In this document: piece by piece, positions 1 through 6,193 of the stretch
Position numbering within the stretch: the first letter of the stretch is position 1
How the letters are laid out: the number at the start of each line of letters is the position of its first letter
Assembly (NCBI GenBank): GCA_017503885.1
Contig: JAFVSF010000175.1
Location: 1-10,549 of the forward strand
DNA: 10,549 nt
Direction: 5' to 3'
Origin: Clostridia bacterium
GTDB taxonomy: Bacteria; Bacillota; Clostridia; Christensenellales; Borkfalkiaceae
Notes under the pieces: model-generated
Told to the model about the DNA's origin: nothing
Seen by the model: only the letters and a program-made list of their open reading frames with translations
Database searches by the model: none
Made by a program: the position numbers and the translations under genes

Positions 1-1011
1 ATTGCAAAATGCAATATGTACCTTCGCACGGCAAACAGAGTCGGTATTATTTTGGGAGAGTTTAAAGCCGAGACGTTTGACGACCTCTTTGACGGACTTA
101 AGCAAATTGCGTTTGAGGAATTTATCCCTGCGGACGGCAAAATTATCGTTACGGCAAAAAACGTTTTGAGTAAGCTCTTTGCAATTTCGGCAACTCAATC
201 AATCTCTAAAAAGGCTATATGCGAGAGGTTATTCAGTAAATATCGCATAACGACTTTGCCCGAAAGCGGAGAGAGGTATAAGGTTGAGGTTGCAATTTTA
301 AAGGACCACGTTACAGTAATGCTTGATACCTCGGGTGACGGCTTGCACCGCAGAGGATATAGGGGGTTAGTCGGCGAAGCACCGTTAAAGGAAACGCTTG
401 CATCTGCTATAATTCAGCTTTCCGTTTGGAATCCGTCACGCCCCTTGGCAGACGTGTTTTGCGGTAGCGGAACAATACCCATCGAAGCAGCCCTTATCGC
501 GCTGAATATTGCCAGCGGAAAGAACAGAAATTTTGATTTTACTGAGTGGAAGTGCTTTGATAAGTCGATTTTCGACGGTGTTTTAGAGCAGGCAATTGCG
601 ATGGAAGCTCTTGATAAAGAAGTCAGAATAAGCGGTTTTGATATAGACGAGAGTCAATTAAAGCTTGCGCGCCGTCACGCAAAGGAAGCAGGGGTTGATA
701 AATATATCCACTTTCAACGCGCCGATATGAGGGATTTTTCCTCAAGGTTTTCTCACGGGGTAATAATCAGCAATCCTCCTTATGGCGAAAGACTGTCAGA
801 CAGACGGCAAATCGAGGTTTTGTACAGAGATTACGGCAAGATGGTGAGGTCATTAGATAATTGGTGCGCGTACACGCTTACGAGCGTGACCGATTTTGAA
901 AGGCTTTTCGGTAAAAAGGCTGACAAAAAGAGAAAGCTTTATAACGGCAAGCTCGAGTGTAACGTTTTTTCTCATTTGGCACAACCGCCTAAGCGCGACA
1001 AAGTAAAATAA
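1..1011 (+). CDS. ypsC: THUMP-domain class I SAM-dependent RNA methyltransferase, 5'-truncated
   Basis: The reading frame is open from the first base, and the codons before the first ATG (position 16) already fit the family: the stretch around YLRTANRV matches the internal LWLRTA-RV segment of YpsC/RlmL proteins. The true start is therefore outside the window and about 40-50 residues are missing. Numbered from the Met at 16, residues 1-100 are the rest of the ferredoxin-like/THUMP RNA-binding region. The conserved linker HRRGYRG is at 111-117. The Rossmann methyltransferase domain follows, with SAM motif DVFCGSGT (146-153), an acidic ribose-binding Asp in GFDID (209), ADMRDF (236-241) and catalytic NPPYGERL (253-260). 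The NPPY motif indicates methylation of an exocyclic amino group. E. coli RlmL makes m2G2445 in 23S rRNA, and the same target is inferred here. The gene is richer in GC and in CGC/CCG codons than the rest of the window. Family is confident; exact target nucleotide is not. Confidence 0.9.
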   Translation: MAKCNMYLRTANRVGIILGEFKAETFDDLFDGLKQIAFEEFIPADGKIIVTAKNVLSKLFAISATQSISKKAICERLFSKYRITTLPESGERYKVEVAILKDHVTVMLDTSGDGLHRRGYRGLVGEAPLKETLASAIIQLSVWNPSRPLADVFCGSGTIPIEAALIALNIASGKNRNFDFTEWKCFDKSIFDGVLEQAIAMEALDKEVRISGFDIDESQLKLARRHAKEAGVDKYIHFQRADMRDFSSRFSHGVIISNPPYGERLSDRRQIEVLYRDYGKMVRSLDNWCAYTLTSVTDFERLFGKKADKKRKLYNGKLECNVFSHLAQPPKRDKVK

Positions 1012-1045
1012 AATATATAAAAATTAAAAAACCCTGCTAAAACGC

Positions 1046-1074
1046 TTGCAAAAAGAGTTTTGTTGTGGTAGAAT
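1046..1074 (+). promoter_or_regulatory. Sigma-A type extended -10 promoter of rplS
   Basis: A -35 box TTGCAA (1046-1051, 4 of 6 to consensus) is followed by a 17-base spacer and a -10 box TAGAAT (1069-1074, 5 of 6). TG at 1066-1067 plus one base directly precedes the -10 box and forms an extended -10 element. Transcription would begin near 1080-1082, about 63 bases before the rplS start. Spacing and position fit a strong ribosomal protein promoter. It is inferred from sequence only. Confidence 0.7.
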
Positions 1075-1080
1075 AGTTCA

Positions 1081-1144
1081 AGACTTCGGACGGTCCTCTG
1101 GCAATATTGCGTATGAACGTTACGGATAATTGGAGGTATAAGTC
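1081..1144 (+). promoter_or_regulatory. Candidate rplS (L19) mRNA leader with Shine-Dalgarno-complementary segment
   Basis: The predicted leader lies between the promoter and the L19 start codon. CCTC at 1095-1098 is complementary to GAGG at 1133-1136 in the ribosome binding site, and up to three G-U pairs (1099-1101 with 1130-1132) could extend the helix. Between these arms sit a perfect palindrome GCAATATTGC (1101-1110) and a short hairpin CGTA/TACG (1110-1113 with 1121-1124, 7-base loop). Autoregulatory L19 leaders are known upstream of rplS in Bacillota, so sequestration of the binding site by this leader is plausible. I could not confirm a match to the known L19 leader fold, and four Watson-Crick pairs is a weak helix. 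Confidence 0.4.
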
Positions 1145-1486
1145 ATGAATATTATCGAACAAATCGAAAGAGAAAACTTAAAAGCAGAAGTTCCTGTATT
1201 CGCAGTTGGTGATACTGTTAAGGTATCTGTAAAAGTTATTGAAGGAACTAAAGAAAGAATTCAAGCATTCGAAGGTATCGTTATCGCAAAGAGAAACGGT
1301 GGTATTAGAGAAACTTTCACTGTAAGAAGAATATCTTACGGCGTAGGCGTAGAGAGAACTTTCCCAGTTCACTCACCAAAGGTTGCTAGAATCGACGTAC
1401 TTAAGAGAGGTAAAGTAAGAAGAGCAAAACTTTACTATCTTAGAAACCTTACTGGTAAAGCAGCTAAGGTTGAAGAAATTCTTTAA
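1145..1486 (+). CDS. rplS: Large ribosomal subunit protein bL19
   Basis: L19 sits at the interface of the 50S and 30S subunits. The 113-residue product has the usual family length (about 115). It shows the expected N-terminal helix (IIEQIERENLK), a GDTVKVSVKV beta strand, and the family signature around residues 57-79, ETFTVRRISYGVGVERTFP, followed by HSPKVARI and a basic C-terminus (RGKVRRAKLYYLR). The ATG at 1145 has GGAGG at 1132-1136 with an 8-base spacer. The gene has its own promoter and leader and ends in a strong terminator, so it appears to be transcribed alone. In many bacteria rplS follows rpsP-rimM-trmD; here an RNA methyltransferase gene lies upstream instead. The frame uses AGA for nearly all arginines, as expected of a highly expressed low-GC gene and unlike the gene before it. 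Confidence 0.98.
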   Translation: MNIIEQIERENLKAEVPVFAVGDTVKVSVKVIEGTKERIQAFEGIVIAKRNGGIRETFTVRRISYGVGVERTFPVHSPKVARIDVLKRGKVRRAKLYYLRNLTGKAAKVEEIL

Positions 1487-1501
1487 TCTACAAAACAGAT
1501 T

Positions 1502-1533
1502 AAGACCGATGCATTTGCATCGGTCTTTTTTTT
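1502..1533 (+). terminator. Intrinsic terminator after rplS
   Basis: An 11-bp perfect stem, AAGACCGATGC (1502-1512) paired with GCATCGGTCTT (1517-1527), encloses the loop ATTT and runs into eight T residues (1526-1533). It lies 15 bases after the rplS stop codon. A second, weaker 7-bp stem TTAATCT/AGATTAA (1483-1489 with 1497-1503) touches its base. This should separate rplS from the downstream operon. Confidence 0.95.
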
Positions 1534-1595
1534 CGTTTTTTGTCTTTTCATAATATATATATAATGAAAACTGTGTTAAAAGTTATCAAAAACAA

Positions 1596-1624
1596 TTTAC
1601 AAAATAAAAAATATGTTGTATATT
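1596..1624 (+). promoter_or_regulatory. Possible promoter for the membrane protein-yifB-dprA-topA operon
   Basis: TTTACA (1596-1601, 5 of 6 to the -35 consensus), a 17-base spacer and TATATT (1619-1624, 5 of 6 to the -10 consensus) lie in the gap after the rplS terminator. This would give a leader of about 95 bases. TTTACAAA occurs again at 1650-1657 with a poorer -10 match (CATAAA, 1673-1678). The region is so AT-rich that chance matches are expected. Some promoter is needed here because the rplS terminator isolates the downstream genes. The rest of 1534-1724 contains only T-rich and AT-repeat sequence plus the inverted repeat listed separately. Confidence 0.4.
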
Positions 1625-1687
1625 ATAAAAGTATCTCTTTGATATTAAGTTTACAAATCCTATTAAATTAAGCATAAAAGATTTTAT

Positions 1688-1703
1688 ACGCTACGTATAG
1701 CGT
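1688..1703. repeat. Small inverted repeat just before the membrane protein gene
   Basis: ACGCTA (1688-1693) and TAGCGT (1698-1703) form a perfect 6-bp inverted repeat around CGTA. TTTTA (1682-1686) and TAAAA (1708-1712) add an outer arm with a short internal loop. It ends 12 bases before the weak ribosome binding site GGGG (1716-1719). It could act as an RNA hairpin that limits translation of the first gene or as a protein operator. No T-run follows, so it is not a terminator. Its function is unknown. Confidence 0.45.
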
Positions 1704-1724
1704 GGTGTAAAACTTGGGGTTATT

Positions 1725-3566
1725 ATGAAAAAGAATTCGAAAGTTATATTTCTTACGACTTTAATAGTTATTATTTTGCTCTATACCGTTTCGGCGATAT
1801 TTACGCTAGGAACGATTTTTGCACCACAAACTGCTTTAAGTATTAAATCGACAAATTACAACAGAGAGCAGACCTATCAAAACGCATTTGTTACGATAGA
1901 TTTAAATAGATCGAGAGAAGATTCTGAAAATGTAGGGAACTCCGTAGTTATGAGCGTTAGTCAAATTTACGTGTACGTAGGCGAGGTTAGAACTCACGCC
2001 GTTGACGAGCAAGGAAATCCTTACGTTGAAATATATTTCCACTACAAAACGACGGCAAATAACGATTCTAGTTATTTTGGCGAACCAATAGTTGCTAAAA
2101 TACCTGTAAAATCTATGACTGGTGGATATGAGTGGATTAAGGTGTTTGATGCAAAAACCGATGCTGAAACTATAGATTATAGCAGATTTAAAATTAGCAC
2201 TCCAGATAGCATTGATATTCACGAGGTTGTCTTTACCGATTCTACTGGTTACGTTATGGAAGCAAATGCTACTTTTGGCACGCAAGAGCAACAAAACGAT
2301 GCTAAACTTTTATTTGACGAGCAAAATATGTTTAAGTATAGCCAGTCGAAGAAATACCATTTTACCGATGGCGAACTTAAAATCCTTGCTTCTGTAAATG
2401 CGTTAAAGGGTGGCAAGGCAGAAATAGGAGAAGGTCCTTTTTCCACTATTTTGTATTTTGTAAGTACTTTTATTTTTGGTAATACCACGTTTGGACTTAG
2501 ATTCTTTGATTTTATCGCAGGTATTGGTTTGCTTATACTTGCTTGTGCTTTTGCTAAAAGCATGTTTGGCAAGGAAAAATACGCAACGCTTACCTTGCTT
2601 TCAGTTTTATCACTTGGAGCAGTGTTTACTGCATCAAACTTTGCCCTTTGTTCAATCGGTACGTTTTTTGCAGTTTTAAGCACCTACCTTTCATCTAAAT
2701 ACTTTATAAAGCATTATTATTTTGAAGACGAGATGGACGGAATACTCTGTCTTTTGGGTGCAGGGTTTTTCTTTGGTTTAGCCGTTGCAAGCGACGTTTC
2801 GTACGCTATTACGATTTTAGGTCATATAGTCCTCTTTGGTATGGCAAGAAGAAGAGCATATACACAGTATAAAAAAGATGAAAAAGAGGCTGTTGGTCTT
2901 GCAAAAGAAGACGTTTTCCTTTCCTATCGCAAAAAGAATTTAATTTCATTAGGCGTTATGGCAATAGCTTTAGTCGTGTTGCCTTGCGTGTTGTTTTTAG
3001 CAAGTTATGTAACTTGTTCAGCAGTTTATAAAAATTATTTTGAAGTTGGATTTGTAAAGGGTGCAGTTAAGTGTTTTGCACAAGGATTTGTTGCTTCATA
3101 TCAATCTTTCCCTCTCGCATTATTCGTAGGTTTTGGTGGAATTAAAAACGGAGCGTTTTATTCTTTCCTAAACTACTTTACCTGCATATTTGCATTGCTT
3201 TGTTTTGCTTTTGTAACGTTTGTAGCGTTCTTCGGCAAAAAAATTGAATTCTTTAAAGAAGTAAAAACTATAAAAAATAAATACAAAATAACGACTACTG
3301 CATTTTTATCTCTTTGCTTACCAGTATTTTTAGGTTTGACCTCAAGCCCATACGGTTTTGCAGGAGTTTCGGTATTTATGTGTGCGTACGTAGCGTTCGC
3401 GCATAGTATATTGATTAAATGTGTAAAGAAAAGCACTGTTGACTTGGCGTTTTCTATTGCAACTATTATTGGAATTGTATTTTTTGCAATGGCTTACGTC
3501 GGCTACGTAGGTTTAGCACTTCCTGAACTAGCAAAATCTATACTTTACTATTGGCAGGTGGCATAA
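1725..3566 (+). CDS. Polytopic membrane protein, divergent GT-C (PMT/GT39-like) glycosyltransferase relative
   Basis: The product has 613 residues and I cannot name it as a characterised gene. A basic start (MKKNSK) precedes TM1 (about 7-29). Next comes a polar domain (about 35-235), inferred extracytoplasmic, whose end (KISTPDSIDIHEVVFTDSTG, 156-175) resembles discoidin-like jelly-roll domains found in clostridial GT39 proteins. About ten further hydrophobic spans follow (near 258-279, 286-300, 303-320, 340-354, 358-373, 405-430, 480-504, 524-540, 545-562, 575-597). Basic loops at 374-404, 505-523 and 563-572 fit a positive-inside topology. FGNTTFGLRFFDFIAGIGLL (251-270) matches the PMT pattern FGNTPFGWR plus TM2. 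The expected catalytic FDE-YH and THPPLGK motifs are degraded to FTDGE (213-217) and GEGPFST (235-241), so activity and substrate are uncertain. A weak GGGG binding site lies 5 bases before the ATG. The stop overlaps the yifB start by one base. Confidence 0.72.
   Translation: MKKNSKVIFLTTLIVIILLYTVSAIFTLGTIFAPQTALSIKSTNYNREQTYQNAFVTIDLNRSREDSENVGNSVVMSVSQIYVYVGEVRTHAVDEQGNPYVEIYFHYKTTANNDSSYFGEPIVAKIPVKSMTGGYEWIKVFDAKTDAETIDYSRFKISTPDSIDIHEVVFTDSTGYVMEANATFGTQEQQNDAKLLFDEQNMFKYSQSKKYHFTDGELKILASVNALKGGKAEIGEGPFSTILYFVSTFIFGNTTFGLRFFDFIAGIGLLILACAFAKSMFGKEKYATLTLLSVLSLGAVFTASNFALCSIGTFFAVLSTYLSSKYFIKHYYFEDEMDGILCLLGAGFFFGLAVASDVSYAITILGHIVLFGMARRRAYTQYKKDEKEAVGLAKEDVFLSYRKKNLISLGVMAIALVVLPCVLFLASYVTCSAVYKNYFEVGFVKGAVKCFAQGFVASYQSFPLALFVGFGGIKNGAFYSFLNYFTCIFALLCFAFVTFVAFFGKKIEFFKEVKTIKNKYKITTTAFLSLCLPVFLGLTSSPYGFAGVSVFMCAYVAFAHSILIKCVKKSTVDLAFSIATIIGIVFFAMAYVGYVGLALPELAKSILYYWQVA
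3556..3561 (+). promoter_or_regulatory. Ribosome binding site fixing the yifB start at ATG 3566
   Basis: AGGTGG lies 4 bases before ATG 3566, inside the end of the membrane protein gene, and the stop and start share one base (TAATG, 3564-3568). An in-frame TTG at 3551 would add five residues, but the binding site lies downstream of it. YifB proteins normally begin with ML followed by a short Lys-containing strand, as this one does from 3566 (MLAKFTG). Confidence 0.8.
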
Positions 3567-5086
3567 TGTTAGCGAAATTTACTGGTTTTACCCTTCTTGG
3601 TTTAGACGGAGAAGTTGTAGAAGTTGAAGTTGATACGAATAATGGATTGCCTGCGTTTGAAATCGTAGGACTTCCAGACGCTGCGATAAAGGAATCGAAA
3701 GAAAGAGTTCGCTCTGCTATTAAAAATAGTGGAAAGCGTTTCCCTAATCATAAGATAACGGTAAACCTTGCTCCAGCAGACCTAAAAAAAGAGGGAGCGT
3801 GTTTAGACGTTGCCATTGCTTTGGGTATAATAAAGGCTAGTGGGCAACTTGCAGATAAATCTTTTGATGATACCGTATTGATAGGCGAATTGTCTTTAGA
3901 TGGTGGAATAAGAGGTGTAGCGGGTATTCTTCCTATGCTTATTTCGGCAAGAGAAAAAGGCTTTAAAAAGGCGATAATTCCTGCCGTTAACGCAAAAGAG
4001 GGAGAATATATAGACGGTGTTGAAATAAGAACTGCTAATACTTTAAAAGAAATTTGTTCTTATATAGACTCTACCGGCGATTTACCAATTATCAATAAAT
4101 TAGATTACGACGTCATAAGTGAAAACATAAAATATTCAGACGATATAACCTTTGTAAAAGGTCAATACGTTGCAAAGAGGGCTATGGAAATAGCCGTTAG
4201 TGGTAACCATAATATCATTATGGTAGGACCTCCAGGCTCTGGTAAAACCATGCTCGCAAAGTGTATTCCGTCTATTATGCCTGATATGTCTTTTGAAGAG
4301 GCTCTTGAAACTACTAAAATTCACAGTGCAGCAGGCACTTTGTCTGGCGAAGAGGGTATAGTTTATAGAAGACCTTATGCAACGCCTCACCATACTGCGT
4401 CTAGAATTGCTATTATAGGCGGTGGTGTGTCGGCAAAGCCGGGTATTATCAGTTTAGCACACAACGGCGTGTTATTTTTAGATGAAATGGCAGAGTATCC
4501 TCGTTCTATTTTAGAGAGTTTACGTCAGCCACTCGAAGATAGGGTTATTACCGTATCTAGAGCAAAAACGAGCGTTAAATATCCTGCAAGTTTTATGCTA
4601 GTAGGAAGTATGAACCCATGCCCTTGTGGATTTTTAGGTTCAAAACAAAATTATTGTAAATGTACGCCGTCGCAAATCATAAAGTATAAAGCAAGGGTTT
4701 CTGGCCCACTTTTAGACAGAATGGATTTGAGAATAAACGTAGATAACGTAAAATACGACGAACTTGTAGATAAAAGTGCAGGGGAGTCTAGCGAAGAAGT
4801 TAGAAAGAGAGTAAACAGAACAAGGCTTATTCAAAGGGAAAGATTTAAGGGCGAAGAGATAAATAGCAATGCAGAAATGGGAGAAAGACATTTAGAGGCT
4901 TTTTGCAAACTTTCTAAAGAGTGTGAAGACATTATGCGTAAGGCATTTGAAAGTCTAAACCTTTCGGCAAGAGCAAGGAGCAGAATTATAAAGGTGGCAA
5001 GAACTATTGCCGACATGGAACTTTCTTTAGATATCGAGCCAAAACATCTTTTAGAAGCAATAAGTTATAGAAGTGAGGAAGTATGA
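3566..5086 (+). CDS. yifB: YifB/ComM family AAA+ ATPase (Mg-chelatase-like)
   Basis: The product has 506 residues, the usual family length. The N-terminal ChlI-like domain carries NGLPAFEIVGLPD (26-38) and ESKERVRSAIKNSG (43-56), both near-invariant in the family. The AAA+ module follows: Walker A GPPGSGKT (221-228), Walker B GVLFLDE (301-307), the RQPLEDR segment (320-326), a Cys cluster MNPCPCGF with later CKC (Cys 352, 354, 364, 366), the SGPLLDRMD arginine-finger region (379-387), and a C-terminal LSARARSR sensor-2 helix (466-473). In gamma-proteobacteria ComM is a hexameric branch-migration helicase in natural transformation; the Bacillota homologue is less studied, so the same role is an inference. 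It overlaps the upstream gene by 1 base and dprA by 4, which suggests coupled translation. Placement beside dprA fits a role in processing incoming or recombining DNA. Confidence 0.96.
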   Translation: MLAKFTGFTLLGLDGEVVEVEVDTNNGLPAFEIVGLPDAAIKESKERVRSAIKNSGKRFPNHKITVNLAPADLKKEGACLDVAIALGIIKASGQLADKSFDDTVLIGELSLDGGIRGVAGILPMLISAREKGFKKAIIPAVNAKEGEYIDGVEIRTANTLKEICSYIDSTGDLPIINKLDYDVISENIKYSDDITFVKGQYVAKRAMEIAVSGNHNIIMVGPPGSGKTMLAKCIPSIMPDMSFEEALETTKIHSAAGTLSGEEGIVYRRPYATPHHTASRIAIIGGGVSAKPGIISLAHNGVLFLDEMAEYPRSILESLRQPLEDRVITVSRAKTSVKYPASFMLVGSMNPCPCGFLGSKQNYCKCTPSQIIKYKARVSGPLLDRMDLRINVDNVKYDELVDKSAGESSEEVRKRVNRTRLIQRERFKGEEINSNAEMGERHLEAFCKLSKECEDIMRKAFESLNLSARARSRIIKVARTIADMELSLDIEPKHLLEAISYRSEEV

Positions 5087-6177
5087 GACAACTAACGCGT
5101 GAAGAAAATGCACTCGTGTTTCTCGATTCGTTTGACAGTTTAGAATATAAGCATAAAAAGGCACTTTTAGATTTGGCAAAATCGCCTTACGATTTGTTTG
5201 CAAACACGCAAATTATAAACGCTTATTTCGAGTCTATAGGCAAGCCACAAATAGCAAAAACGTTGTTGTTGGCTCTTAAAAATAGAGATTACGTAAAAGA
5301 GGCGATTTCAAACTCACTAAGGGGAGCTGACGACGTAGTAACTATCGTTAGTGACAATTATCCTAATGAACTTGCGAATATTCCTACGCCTCCACTCGTA
5401 TTATATGCGAGAGGAAACGTCGGTCTTTTATCTAAAAAGAAATTTGCAATAGTAGGATCAAGAAAAACTTTAGCATTATATGCAAAGAAGGCTGAAGAAA
5501 TTTCCTCAGACCTTTCTTATAGTGACGTTGTTATCGTTACGGGTATTGCCGAAGGGGCAGATATAAGTGCGATAAAAGGAGCGTTGCCTTCAGGCAATAT
5601 CATATCGGTTTTTGCTGGAGAGGTAGGAAAGGTTCATCCTGCTTCTGCGAGTGAGATGGCGAGGAGAATTTTAAATGCCGGAGGGCTTATTTTATCGGAA
5701 TATCCGTCTGGGGTAACCCCAAGAATTTATTCCTATCCAGTGAGAAACAGAATAATTGCAGGGCTTTCTATCGGCACTCTTATCGTTAGTGGAAGTCTAA
5801 CGAGTGGCACTAGATATACTGCAGGTTATTCATTGGATTATGGTAGAGAGGTTTTCTGCCTACCTTACGGCATAGGCGCTCAAAGTGGAGAGATTTGCAA
5901 ATCGCTAATCAAAAACGGTGCGTCTTTGATTGAAACTGCAAAAGAAATTGCAGAGAGTTTAAATATTAAATTAAAAGAACAAAATCAAGAGCAGATAGAA
6001 CTTTCTGAAAAAGAAAAGATTATTTACGACCTTATAAGGGGAGGAATTTCAGATACTGATATTTTAGCCGAACGGTCGGGGTTGTTGATTTTTGAAATTA
6101 TAACGACACTAGGAATGCTTGAACTAAAGGGCTTGATTGTTAAAGACTTAAACGGAGAGTATTCTGCATCTAAATAA
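5083..6177 (+). CDS. dprA: DNA-processing protein DprA (Smf)
   Basis: DprA binds imported single-stranded DNA in the cytoplasm and loads RecA onto it. The 364-residue product has an N-terminal SAM-like region (1-80), the DprA Rossmann fold (about 100-285) and a C-terminal winged-helix domain (about 305-360). Diagnostic motifs are FAIVGSRK (121-128), VTGIAEGAD (152-160), LSEYPSG (204-210), YPVRNRIIAGLS (218-229) and GREVFCLP (254-261). The RNRIIAGLS core is the best-conserved element of the family. Several other usual motifs are altered: SGTRYTA (241-247) replaces the usual SGSLITA, and GEICKSLI (269-276) replaces the G-N-LI type. These suggest a divergent copy but not a dead one. ATG 5083 overlaps the yifB stop (ATGA), with GAGGA at 5075-5079 as binding site. 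dprA-topA adjacency is typical of Bacillota. Confidence 0.94.
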   Translation: MRQLTREENALVFLDSFDSLEYKHKKALLDLAKSPYDLFANTQIINAYFESIGKPQIAKTLLLALKNRDYVKEAISNSLRGADDVVTIVSDNYPNELANIPTPPLVLYARGNVGLLSKKKFAIVGSRKTLALYAKKAEEISSDLSYSDVVIVTGIAEGADISAIKGALPSGNIISVFAGEVGKVHPASASEMARRILNAGGLILSEYPSGVTPRIYSYPVRNRIIAGLSIGTLIVSGSLTSGTRYTAGYSLDYGREVFCLPYGIGAQSGEICKSLIKNGASLIETAKEIAESLNIKLKEQNQEQIELSEKEKIIYDLIRGGISDTDILAERSGLLIFEIITTLGMLELKGLIVKDLNGEYSASK

Positions 6178-6193
6178 AAAATCGGAGGATTTT

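Noticed and set aside
16..18. ATG at 16 as the start of the methyltransferase gene
   Set aside because: The frame is open to base 1, the preceding codons fit the family's internal sequence, and the start would remove most of the ferredoxin-like/THUMP N-terminus.
1039..1061. Imperfect hairpin (AAAACgCTT / AAGaGTTTT) as terminator of the methyltransferase gene
   Set aside because: AT-rich stem with a mismatch, no T-run after the stem, and it overlaps the rplS -35 box and spacer. It may be chance.
1076..1118. GTTCA/TGAAC pairing as the closing helix of an L19 leader
   Set aside because: Its 5' arm lies at or before the predicted transcription start, so it would probably not be in the mRNA.
1545..1566. 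AT-repeat tract as a replication origin or attachment site
   Set aside because: Only a short TATATA run in an AT-rich gap, with no DnaA boxes, iterons, tRNA gene or flanking direct repeats.
2249..2683. Open frame on the - strand inside the membrane protein gene
   Set aside because: No binding site or recognisable protein features, and it lies wholly opposite a coherent membrane protein frame. The same holds for other - strand frames, such as 1902-2294, 4136-4393 and 9769-10023.
3551..3553. In-frame TTG as the yifB start
   Set aside because: The AGGTGG site lies after it and 4 bases before ATG 3566, and the extra five residues do not match the usual family N-terminus.
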